This document shows positions 1 to 6,520 of a stretch of DNA of 64,000 nt, in pieces (the stretch's first letter is position 1; each line of letters begins with the position of its first letter). A program made the translations under genes and the position numbers. The stretch comes from Streptomyces sp. NBC_00285. GTDB taxonomy: Bacteria > Actinomycetota > Actinomycetes > Streptomycetales > Streptomycetaceae. The notes below the pieces were generated by a model that saw only the letters and a program-made list of their open reading frames with translations, had not been told where the DNA came from and made no database searches. The stretch lies in contig NZ_CP108055.1 in assembly GCF_036174265.1 (NCBI RefSeq), forward strand, positions 7,192,001 through 7,256,000, read 5' to 3'.

Positions 1-82
1 CCGGGGGTTCCGGGCGGGTGCCTCCGGCGGTTCGCGGGGTTCGGTTGTCGGGTGTCTGCGGGTTGGTGGGGGCGGGCGTTTT

Positions 83-208
83 TCGCGCAGTTCCCCGCGC
101 CCCTTTGCGCCTGCGGCGATCCGCTGCGGGTGCGGTGGGTGGGTCGGGGCCGGGGTGGGGGGTGGGTGGGTTACCCACTGTTGTTAGGGGCGCGCGGAAC
201 TGCGCGAC
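83..208. repeat. Inverted pair of dispersed Streptomyces intergenic repeats
   Basis: Two copies of a short repeat with core GCGCGGGGAACTGCGCGA face each other. The left copy (83-104) is on the minus strand. The right copy (186-208, one base different in the G run) is on the plus strand. The 80 bases between them are G-rich and contain no convincing gene. The same core recurs near 26.77, 29.05 and 39.0-39.24 kb. Positions 1-339 hold nothing else I can support; they precede the first gene's start at 340. Confidence 0.7.
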
Positions 209-339
209 CCGTCCCCACCAGGCTGCTGACGTACGGCAGCCTCACCCGGCACCCCTATGGGCGCCCTGATCCGCAACAGGGCGTGTGTCACAACGCGTTC
301 CTGTTCCACGCGTTGGCCGCGGACCCTATCGTCAAGGTC

Positions 340-1305
340 ATGTTCGCTGTCTACGCCGCCCGAATCGACCGCGACGACCCGCTCTCCGGACTGGAGTTGG
401 GGGAGCGCCCGGCCCCCGAAGCCCGCCCCGGCTGGAGTGTCGTCGACGTCAAGGCCGCCTCCCTCAACCACCACGACCTGTGGTCCCTGCGCGGCGTGGG
501 CCTCGCAGAGGACAAGCTGCCGATGATCCTCGGCTGTGACGCGGCCGGTGTCGACGAGGACGGCAACGAGGTCGTCCTGCACTCCGTCGTCGGGCAGAGC
601 GGGCACGGGGTCGGCCCCAAGGAGCCCCGTTCCATCCTCACCGAGCGCTATCAGGGGACATTCGCCGAACAGGTGGCCGTGCCGACCTGGAACGTCCTCC
701 CCAAGCCGAAGGAACTGTCGTTCGCGGAGGCCGCCTGCCTGCCGACGGCCTGGCTGACGGCGTACCGGATGCTCTTCACCAACGCGGGGGTCCGGCCCGG
801 CGACTCCGTGCTCGTGCAGGGTGCCGGCGGCGGGGTCGCCACTGCCGCGATCGTGCTGGGGAAGGCCGCCGGATTGCGGGTCTTCGCCACCAGCAGAGAC
901 GAGGCCAGGCGCAAGCGCGCGGTGGAGCTGGGAGCCGTTGAGGCCGTCGAGTCGGGCGCGCGGCTGCCGCAGCGGGTCGACGCCGTCATCGAGACCGTGG
1001 GCGCGGCCACCTGGTCGCACTCCGTGAAGTCGCTCAGGCCGGGCGGCACGCTGGTCATCTCCGGTGCCACGAGCGGCGACCGCCCCTCGCACGCCGAACT
1101 GACCCGGATCTTCTTCCTGGAGCTCAAGGTCGTGGGGTCGACCATGGGCACCAAGGACGAGCTGGAGGATCTGCTGGCGTTCTGCGCCGCCACGGGGGTG
1201 CGTCCCGTCATCGACGAGGTGCTCCCGATGGACCGCGCCCGCGAGGGCTTCCAACGCGTCGAGTCGGGTGAGCAGTTCGGGAAGGTCGTGCTCACGAACA
1301 GCTGA
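340..1305 (+). CDS. Zinc-type alcohol dehydrogenase / quinone oxidoreductase (MDR family)
   Basis: Medium-chain dehydrogenase/reductase of 321 residues, predicted cytosolic and NAD(P)H-dependent. The N-terminal GroES-like half carries the family pattern around SLNHHDLW (about residues 45-52). The Rossmann half has a glycine-rich GAGGGVAT loop (about 159-166) followed by the usual VFATSRDEAR. The structural-zinc cysteine cluster is not seen, which favours a zinc-free quinone oxidoreductase-like member; the substrate cannot be told. The frame is open far upstream, but the family N-terminus begins at ATG 340. A TATCGT box about 8 bases before that ATG and the lack of a clear Shine-Dalgarno suggest leaderless expression. 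A strong hairpin follows the stop. Confidence 0.85.
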   Translation: MFAVYAARIDRDDPLSGLELGERPAPEARPGWSVVDVKAASLNHHDLWSLRGVGLAEDKLPMILGCDAAGVDEDGNEVVLHSVVGQSGHGVGPKEPRSILTERYQGTFAEQVAVPTWNVLPKPKELSFAEAACLPTAWLTAYRMLFTNAGVRPGDSVLVQGAGGGVATAAIVLGKAAGLRVFATSRDEARRKRAVELGAVEAVESGARLPQRVDAVIETVGAATWSHSVKSLRPGGTLVISGATSGDRPSHAELTRIFFLELKVVGSTMGTKDELEDLLAFCAATGVRPVIDEVLPMDRAREGFQRVESGEQFGKVVLTNS

Positions 1306-1318
1306 CGTCCTCTTCTCA

Positions 1319-1352
1319 CCGACGGCCGGCCCGGGTACGGGCCGGCCGTCGG
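1319..1352 (+). terminator. Rho-independent-type terminator hairpin
   Basis: A 14-bp perfect stem (arm 1319-1332, arm 1339-1352) with a 6-base loop lies 13 bases after the oxidoreductase stop. It separates that gene from the next regulatory region. The run of T after the stem is short, as is common in Streptomyces. Confidence 0.75.
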
Positions 1353-1356
1353 CTTT

Positions 1357-1399
1357 GTCAACTACGGTTGACGTGCGTGAGATGTCAACGTAAGTTGAC
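1357..1399. promoter_or_regulatory. Tandem operator: two GTCAAC-N4-GTTGAC palindromes
   Basis: Two perfect inverted repeats of the form GTCAAC-N4-GTTGAC lie at 1357-1372 and 1384-1399. They start 27 bp apart and end 3 bp before the start codon of the small HTH gene at 1403. The arms are identical and only the N4 differs (TACG, GTAA). Their position over the expected promoter suggests an operator, most simply for autoregulation by the adjacent HTH protein. Confidence 0.7.
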
Positions 1400-1402
1400 G
1401 TC

Positions 1403-1612
1403 ATGACCGAAGCAACGGATCTCGCCGAGCGCGCGGGCGATCGCGATCCCCGGGTCGGACTGCGTGCCGTCGCCGCACTGCGCAGGCTGCTGGAGCAACT
1501 GGAGTCGGTGCAGGTGCGCAGTGCGCGCAATCAGGGCTGGTCGTGGCAGGAGATCGCCGCGGAACTCGGAGTGAGCAGGCAGGCCGTGCACAAGAAGTAC
1601 GGGAGGCATTGA
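1403..1612 (+). CDS. Small helix-turn-helix protein
   Basis: A 69-residue protein that is almost entirely one DNA-binding unit. An N-terminal helix (RAVAALRRLLEQLESV) is followed by a HTH (about 47-66, WQEIAAELGVSRQAVHKKYG) in which AELGVSRQAV is the turn and recognition helix. It overlaps the following Clp N-domain gene by one base (TGATG), so the two are very probably co-translated. Two perfect palindromes lie immediately upstream, arguing that it is an autoregulator, possibly a repressor of the pair. Pairing of such a HTH with a Clp N-domain protein is common in Streptomyces, but no function is established as far as I know. Confidence 0.85.
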   Translation: MTEATDLAERAGDRDPRVGLRAVAALRRLLEQLESVQVRSARNQGWSWQEIAAELGVSRQAVHKKYGRH

Positions 1613-2175
1613 TGTTCGAGCGGTTCACGAAGGACGCCCGGGCGGTGGTCGTGGGCGCGGCCGGGCACGCCGAGGAGATGGGCGCGCAGGCCGTGGACGC
1701 AGAGCACCTGCTGCTCGCGCTGCTGGACCGGGAGGCCGGCCGGGCCTCGATCGCGTTGGCTGCCCTCGGCCTCACCGGACGCGGGGACGCGATCCGGGAG
1801 GCGCTGGGTGAGGCGCGACGCCGGGCAGGGCTGTCCCAGGCGGAGGCCGAGGCGCTGGCCGGGCTCGGGATCGACGTCTCCGAGATCGTCGCCCGGGTCG
1901 AGGAGGTGCACGGGGTCGGAGCGATGTCCGGCGACCGCAAGGACCGGGGGTGGTGGTCCGGGCGGCGTTCCTTCGGGAGGGGCGCCAAGGAGACCCTGGA
2001 GAAGGCTCTTCGCATCGCCGTGGCCCGGCGTGACCGCCATATCGGCGACGAGCACTTCCTGCTGGCCCTGACGGTCAGGCCGGGCGTGCCGGCGGAAGTC
2101 CTCGCCGACCACGGGGTGACGTACGAGTCGGTCGTCCGGGTCCTGTACGGCGGTGAAGCAGCACAGGCCGGCTGA
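1612..2175 (+). CDS. Clp N-terminal (double Clp-N) domain protein
   Basis: A 187-residue protein made of two Clp_N-type helical repeats. The first is about residues 3-75 (FERFTKDARAVV, then AEHLLLALLD). The second is about 120-180 (ETLEKALRIAVARRDRHIG, then DEHFLLALTV). In ClpA/ClpB/ClpC this domain binds substrates and adaptors ahead of the AAA+ motor. Here no ATPase follows, so it could be a free adaptor or a competitor of Clp chaperones; that is inference. The ATG at 1612 is chosen because it overlaps the HTH stop and fits the family start. The frame is open further upstream, but that part overlaps the HTH gene. Confidence 0.85.
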   Translation: MFERFTKDARAVVVGAAGHAEEMGAQAVDAEHLLLALLDREAGRASIALAALGLTGRGDAIREALGEARRRAGLSQAEAEALAGLGIDVSEIVARVEEVHGVGAMSGDRKDRGWWSGRRSFGRGAKETLEKALRIAVARRDRHIGDEHFLLALTVRPGVPAEVLADHGVTYESVVRVLYGGEAAQAG

Positions 2176-2311
2176 GCAGGAGAGGGCCGCGACGGGGTTC
2201 GATGGCGACGCGCCCAAGGGTGATGAGGCCCCGTCCCGCCGCGAACCCCTTTGCGAACTTGGGCCGCCGGGCCGGGGGATCGGGGCCGGGTACTGCCGGA
2301 TGCGGCGTGGC

Positions 2312-3385
2312 TCATGTCTTCGGGGCTCGTAGCAGTGCTCCTATGTGTGCCGCCGCCGCCGACAGGTGGCCGCGGGCATCACGGAGTTGACCCGCCGTGA
2401 TGCCGTGGTCGCGGGCCGCGTCGCGGATGTCGTCGCGGAAGCGGTCGAGCAGGCGGTCCAGGTCGCGGGCCGGGTCTCCGGTCGGGTCCTCGTGGGCCCA
2501 GGACGGTTCGTACTCCGCGGGGAAGTCCTCCGGGGTGTGCGAGTACTCGGTGCCGGGTGCCGTCCCCTCGGCCTTCTCGGACCTCGCGCCGCCCCGGCCG
2601 AAGCCGAAGTCCTTCCCGAACTCCTTGCCGTAGTCCTTCCCGAACTCGCCGAACTCCTTGGCCAGTTCGGTCAGCCCCTCGCGCACCCCGGTCGGCCAGT
2701 CGCCGCGGGCGAAGTGGTCCTGCACCTGCTCCTGGACCCGCCGGGCGATGCGCTGCACCTCCTCCTGCGCCTGCTCCCGGGCCCGGTCCTGGGCCTCCTT
2801 GGCCTGCCGGCGGGCCCGCTGGGCCTCCTCGCGGGCACGGCGGCTCTCGTCCTTGGCGCGCCGGGCCTGCTCCTTCCACTCCTGCTTGACGCGGCGCATC
2901 TCCTCCTTGGCGGTGCGCCACGCCTCCTTGTCGCCGAACTCGGTGAAGTCCCCGAAGGGCCCCTCGTGTTCGCCGCCGGCCTTGGCGCCGCTGCCCTGGC
3001 GGGCCTCGGTGGCGGCGGCCCTCATCTCGCGCCGCAGATCGCCCGCCGCGCCGCGCACATCGGCCCGGATCTCGGCGGCGAGCTCGGCGACCGACTCACG
3101 GATCTCCAGCTCCAGGTCGGCCAGTTCACCACTGCGGTCGGCCAGTTCGGCGCGGCCCGCGTCGGTGATGGAGTACACCTTGCGGCCGCCCTCGGTGGTG
3201 TGGGTGACCAGTCCCTCGGCCTCCAGCTTGGACAGCCGCGGGTAGACGGTGCCCGCCGAGGGGGCGTACAGGCCCTGGAAGCGCTCCTCCAGGAGCCGGA
3301 TCACCTCGTAGCCGTGGCGCGGGGCCTCGTCCAGCAGCTTCAGCAGGTAGAGACGGAGGCGGCCGTGGGCGAAGACGGGGGGCAT
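2312..3385 (-). CDS. PadR-family transcriptional regulator with long coiled-coil tail
   Basis: 357 residues. The first about 85 form a PadR winged helix (LLKLLDEAPRHGYEVIRLLEE, then SAGTVYPRLSKLEAEGLV and a GGRKVYSIT wing). Residues about 85-235 are strongly charged and heptad-like (ELADLELEIRESVAEL; REEAQRARRQAKEAQDRARE), predicting a coiled coil far longer than the dimer helix of small PadR proteins. The C-terminus is Gly/Phe/Lys-rich and then helical. It lies 1 base downstream of the DUF4097 stop (TGACATG), so the two form a translationally coupled operon. The CACGATATATCGTG palindrome upstream of the operon is a plausible autoregulatory site. Confidence 0.9.
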   Translation of the reverse strand: MPPVFAHGRLRLYLLKLLDEAPRHGYEVIRLLEERFQGLYAPSAGTVYPRLSKLEAEGLVTHTTEGGRKVYSITDAGRAELADRSGELADLELEIRESVAELAAEIRADVRGAAGDLRREMRAAATEARQGSGAKAGGEHEGPFGDFTEFGDKEAWRTAKEEMRRVKQEWKEQARRAKDESRRAREEAQRARRQAKEAQDRAREQAQEEVQRIARRVQEQVQDHFARGDWPTGVREGLTELAKEFGEFGKDYGKEFGKDFGFGRGGARSEKAEGTAPGTEYSHTPEDFPAEYEPSWAHEDPTGDPARDLDRLLDRFRDDIRDAARDHGITAGQLRDARGHLSAAAAHIGALLRAPKT

Positions 3386-3386
3386 G

Positions 3387-4502
3387 TCAGAGCACCTTCT
3401 TGTCGGTCGTGCCGTCGGCCGGGTCGCGGGTCAGGTCGCCGCGTGTCGGATCGTCCGTCGGATCGGGGCCGTCGGCCCGGCCGGAGACGTCATTTTCCCC
3501 CGAGGTGCTGTGTCCGCCGTCCGCCGGGTCGATGGTGTCGGCAGGCTCGGTGGAGGCAGTTTCACCAGCCGTACCTGTGCCTGTGCCTGCGCCTGTGTCC
3601 GCGGCCGAATCCTCAGCCCAATCGGCAGCCGTGTCAGATTCCTTGTCGGTGTCCTTCGCGAAGGGGTCCGTCCTGTCCCACGGCTCCTCCTCGTCCTCCC
3701 TGGGCGGGCGACGCAGCAGGGCGATGGAGCCGGAGACGGTGGTGGCGCGGAGTTTGCCGGTGCCGGCGCCGAGTCGGCCGGTGACCTTGTGGGCGCCCCA
3801 CTGGCCGTGCACCCGCAGGCCCTCGAAGGCGTTGGAGATCGTGCCGCTCGCGGTGTTGGCCACCACCTCCGCGTCCGCGGGCTGGGGCAGCCGGATGGCG
3901 ATCTCGCCGGAGACACTGGTCAGCCGCACATCGGTGGGGCCGTCCGGATCGAGGTCGACGATCATCGAGCCGCTGACGGAGTCGGCCCGCACGGAGGGGC
4001 CGGAACCTTCCACGACCGTGAGATCGCCCGAGACCGAGTTGAATCGCAGGTCGCCGGTGACGGCCTGGGCCTCCAGGTTCCCGGAGACGGTGTCGGCGCG
4101 GACGGGGCCGGAGAGGCCGACGAGTGTCGTGTCGCCGTTGACCCCCTTCACCACCGACGGTCCGCGCACGCCGGACACCACGGCCCCGGCGCTGACCACG
4201 CCCACCTCGACGCGGGTCTCGGCCGGCACGGCCAGAGAGACGACCGCGCTGCGCCGCCAGCCCTTGCGGTCGAGCCACTTGAGGAAGCCCTTCCAGGGCA
4301 GATCCTCGTAGGCCACCGTGAGGGTTCCGCCCTCCTGGGTGACGATCAGAGGTGGCCCCTCGATCTCGGAGACCTCCAGGCGCGCGGAACCTTCTTCCGT
4401 GCCCACCACGTTCACCGTTCCGTTCACGATGCGGACGTGGAGCTCTCGTACCGGCTCGTCGAAGGTGAGCTTCCTGGGCTCAGTGACGGACCACTCGGAC
4501 AT
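3387..4502 (-). CDS. DUF4097 (adhesin-like beta-helix) family protein
   Basis: 371 residues from the chosen start. The body (about 20-270) has repeated short beta motifs such as GPSVVKGVNGDTTLVGLSGP and SVSGDLTVVEGSG, typical of the DUF4097 beta-helix. The C-terminal about 110 residues are acidic, Thr/Asp-rich and probably disordered. No signal peptide or membrane segment is seen. ATG 4502 is preferred because GGGGAGGT lies 7 bases upstream. An ATG at 4532 with GGAGA 7 bases upstream is a credible alternative. A still earlier GTG lies inside the upstream palindrome and is unlikely. First gene of an operon with the PadR regulator; such pairs are common in Streptomyces and their role is unknown. 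Confidence 0.85.
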   Translation of the reverse strand: MSEWSVTEPRKLTFDEPVRELHVRIVNGTVNVVGTEEGSARLEVSEIEGPPLIVTQEGGTLTVAYEDLPWKGFLKWLDRKGWRRSAVVSLAVPAETRVEVGVVSAGAVVSGVRGPSVVKGVNGDTTLVGLSGPVRADTVSGNLEAQAVTGDLRFNSVSGDLTVVEGSGPSVRADSVSGSMIVDLDPDGPTDVRLTSVSGEIAIRLPQPADAEVVANTASGTISNAFEGLRVHGQWGAHKVTGRLGAGTGKLRATTVSGSIALLRRPPREDEEEPWDRTDPFAKDTDKESDTAADWAEDSAADTGAGTGTGTAGETASTEPADTIDPADGGHSTSGENDVSGRADGPDPTDDPTRGDLTRDPADGTTDKKVL

Positions 4503-4550
4503 GCTGCAGACCTCCCCGTAGCAACGCGCCATATCGCGTCTCCTGCAATT

Positions 4551-4564
4551 CACGATATATCGTG
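4551..4564. promoter_or_regulatory. Perfect palindrome CACGATATATCGTG, candidate PadR operator
   Basis: A 14-bp perfect palindrome, unusually AT-rich at its centre for this genome. It sits between the DUF4097 gene (minus) and the membrane-protein gene (plus), within the expected promoter of the DUF4097-padR operon. PadR regulators bind such short dyads and often repress their own operon. Confidence 0.65.
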
Positions 4565-4648
4565 GCTCTCGAAAGTCAAGACACTCGTCCTGGGGACCCC
4601 TGGTCCTTAAATGTGACTAAACGTCGGTAATCGCCCTAGCGTGTGACC

Positions 4649-5476
4649 ATGCCCTCGGAAGCCACTTCCCGTACCGGTCGCGCCGGTCCCGCCCCCGGCG
4701 GCCTGCTGCTCTGCCGGGCCGAGCCGGACTCCGTCGGCCCCGCCGCCCGGTTGTTGCGCGAGCCCATGCTGCTCACGCGCGCGGGCGAGGGCTGGAGCGT
4801 CCTCGTACCGGAGGGCAAGCCCTGGCTGTCCGGCGAGGAGCCGGTCGACCGCGTCCTGACCGGCTGGGCCACCGCCCTGGCCGTCGGTGCCCCCTGGCCC
4901 GTACTCGCGCTGTGGTGGGACGCCGACCGCAGCGGTTACACCCTCGCGTCCGGCTTCCGCCGCCCCGTCGGCTACGTCTGGCTCGCCAACGGCACCCCGG
5001 CCGGCGAGGACGAGGCGATGCGCACCTTCGCGACCCGCCTGGCCCTCGACCCGGTCCTGGACGTCCAGTCCCTCGACCCCCTGACGAAACCCGACCCCGC
5101 GTCCGACGCCCGCGCCCGCCTGCGCGGCCTGCTGGCGGTCCTCACGCGCGTGGGCATGACGCTCCCCACCGGCCTCACCCCCGGCGAACCCGCCGACCGC
5201 CTCCGCGCGACCGCCCGCGTCCAGCCGGACGCCCGCCCGGTCGAGTGGGACTGCCGCCCGGAAACGGTCCCCGACGGCCTCAGCGCGCCAGCGGGACCCC
5301 GCCCGATTCCTTGGCTTCCCTGGCCGGGCCTGGCCCTCGCCCAGATGGCGGCAGGCCTCCCGCTGGCCGCCTGGGGCCTACGGCACCGCAGCACCGGCTG
5401 GCTCGCTGCGGGGACGCTCCTGCTGGCGCACGGGGTGCTGGGGGTGGCGTACGGCCTGACACACCCGCGGGACTGA
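4649..5476 (+). CDS. Hypothetical protein with C-terminal membrane segments
   Basis: 275 residues. The N-terminal about 215 are soluble, with a recurrent Trp/Pro pattern (GWSVLVPEGKPWL; PVLALWWDADRSGYTLA) and no motif I recognise. The last about 55 residues form two hydrophobic segments (LPWPGLALAQMAAGLPLAAWGL and STGWLAAGTLLLAHGVLGVAYGL) that should anchor it in the membrane. Start ATG 4649: a TAGCGT box at 4637-4642 puts transcription start at about the A of this ATG, so it is likely leaderless. A GTG two codons earlier is in frame. It is divergent from DUF4097-padR. Function unknown. Confidence 0.75.
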   Translation: MPSEATSRTGRAGPAPGGLLLCRAEPDSVGPAARLLREPMLLTRAGEGWSVLVPEGKPWLSGEEPVDRVLTGWATALAVGAPWPVLALWWDADRSGYTLASGFRRPVGYVWLANGTPAGEDEAMRTFATRLALDPVLDVQSLDPLTKPDPASDARARLRGLLAVLTRVGMTLPTGLTPGEPADRLRATARVQPDARPVEWDCRPETVPDGLSAPAGPRPIPWLPWPGLALAQMAAGLPLAAWGLRHRSTGWLAAGTLLLAHGVLGVAYGLTHPRD

Positions 5477-5812
5477 GACGGGCCGCGCCCGCAGAGCGAG
5501 ACCGAGGCGCGCGGGTGGGCCGGTGAGGCCCGGACGTATTCGCACGGGCTGATGGCGGTCGTGCCCCGGGCCAGGACAGACGTGCTGGTTGCGTGCGCGG
5601 ACGCAGGCGCAGGCGCGGGAGTCGCCGTGGCCGTCGTCGAGCGGGGGCGGAACACGGTCCGCCGGTAGGGGTGGTCGTAGGGAGATGTGCCCGAGCCCTG
5701 GGCGGAGACCTTGGCCGGGGCGGCGCTCACGGTGACACTGGGAGCCGGCCTCGGCAGCGTTTCCGGGACAGGCGCCGACGGTCGAACCCAACCGGTCGGT
5801 AAAGGAGTTCGG
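5477..5812. other. Intergenic region before the secreted-peptide gene
   Basis: 336 bases. A plus-strand frame runs through the second half into the small secreted protein, but its codons do not look translated. A minus-strand frame is open across the region and is rich in Pro/Ala/Thr without recognisable motifs. I see no RNA gene. The ribosome binding site AAAGGAG at 5801-5807 belongs to the next gene. Confidence 0.4.
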
Positions 5813-6010
5813 ATGCGTCTGCGCAAGCGTGCCCTGGCCGTCGTGTTCGTGGCCACCGCGGCCTTTACAGCCCTCGGGCCCCAGGCCATGGCCGCGCCCA
5901 TGCCGTGGGAGACCAGCAGGACCCCCGCGGCCGTCACTCACAGCACCTCCGCCGCGGTCCGCGAGAGCGGCACGGTCACCGTGCTGTGCGGCCCGCCCTG
6001 CTACCAGTAG
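5813..6010 (+). CDS. Small secreted peptide with C-terminal CGPPCYQ
   Basis: 65 residues starting at ATG 5813, with AAAGGAG five bases upstream. The N-terminus is a textbook signal peptide: MRLRKRA, then the hydrophobic LAVVFVATAAFTALG, then a likely cut after AMA-A (about residue 28). The mature part is about 37 residues, Thr/Ser/Ala-rich, and ends in VLCGPPCYQ, where the only two cysteines are four residues apart and could form a disulfide. No enzyme gene for post-translational modification is adjacent. The function is unknown. It is supported by start, ribosome site and signal peptide rather than by homology. Confidence 0.65.
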   Translation: MRLRKRALAVVFVATAAFTALGPQAMAAPMPWETSRTPAAVTHSTSAAVRESGTVTVLCGPPCYQ

Positions 6011-6034
6011 GCGGCCGCACGCCCGGGCGACTGG

Positions 6035-6214
6035 CTACTCGTCCTCGTCGTCGTCCAGCCGGGCCAGCCACGTCGCCAGTCGCTCCACCGGTACCTCGAA
6101 GTCCGGGTTGAGGTCGACGAACGTCCGCAGCTGCTCGGCGAGCCACTCGAACGTGACCGCTTCCTCGCCGCGCCGCTTCTCCAGTTCCTCGATGCCGCGG
6201 TCGGTGAAGTACAT
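6035..6214 (-). CDS. DUF6104 family small protein
   Basis: 59 residues, acidic, beginning MYFTDRGIEELEKRRGEE and ending in a run of Asp/Glu (LDDDEDE). Length and N-terminus match the small actinobacterial DUF6104 family, usually found next to the 2-oxoglutarate decarboxylase gene, as here. The frame is open upstream, but the conserved protein starts at ATG 6214. No enzymatic motif; predicted helical and cytosolic. It lies downstream of kgd on the same strand, but a terminator (6461-6501) and a MITE-like element separate them, so it is probably transcribed on its own. Confidence 0.8.
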   Translation of the reverse strand: MYFTDRGIEELEKRRGEEAVTFEWLAEQLRTFVDLNPDFEVPVERLATWLARLDDDEDE

Positions 6215-6266
6215 GGCGCTGCTCTCCTGCGTGCGTGATGGGGGGATCGGACGGGCTTCCACCAGC

Positions 6267-6435
6267 CTAGGGCCCTTCTGATGGATCTCCGCGGCGTCGC
6301 GACGCCCGGCACGCACCCTCGACGCACGGCGCGAAGGGCCAGGTGGCTCCGCCACATGACCCTTCACACCGCACGCCGAGCGCACGCACCGAACGCCGCT
6401 CCTTCTCCCACGGAGATCCATCAGAAGGGCCCTAG
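6267..6435. mobile_element. MITE-like element with 25-bp perfect terminal inverted repeats
   Basis: The 25 bases at 6267-6291 are the exact reverse complement of 6411-6435 (core GGGCCCTTCTGATGGATC). The 119 bases between them encode nothing. Total length is 169 bp. Both ends carry CTAG, which may be part of the terminal repeat or a duplicated target. Size, perfect ends and lack of coding capacity fit a non-autonomous transposable element. It lies between the DUF6104 gene and the kgd terminator. Confidence 0.75.
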
Positions 6436-6460
6436 ACGCGTGCGGCGGAGCCGGGTGGCA

Positions 6461-6501
6461 CTGTGGGCCCGTTCCCCAGTCGCTCGGGAACGGGCCCACA
6501 G
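6461..6501 (-). terminator. Terminator of kgd
   Basis: A perfect 15-bp stem (6461-6475 with 6487-6501, CTGTGGGCCCGTTCC and its complement) with an 11-base loop starts 20 bases past the kgd stop on the minus strand. Strong hairpin without a long T run. Confidence 0.8.
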
Positions 6502-6520
6502 ATCAGGCGGGTTCAGAGGC

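Noticed and set aside
4503..4553. GTG start at 4553 for the DUF4097 gene
   Set aside because: That codon is part of the CACGATATATCGTG palindrome and has no ribosome site. ATG 4502 and ATG 4532 are much better.
4972..5937. 321-codon minus-strand frame over the membrane-protein and secreted-peptide region
   Set aside because: Pro/Ala/Arg-rich with no motif, and it covers a plausible coding gene on the other strand.
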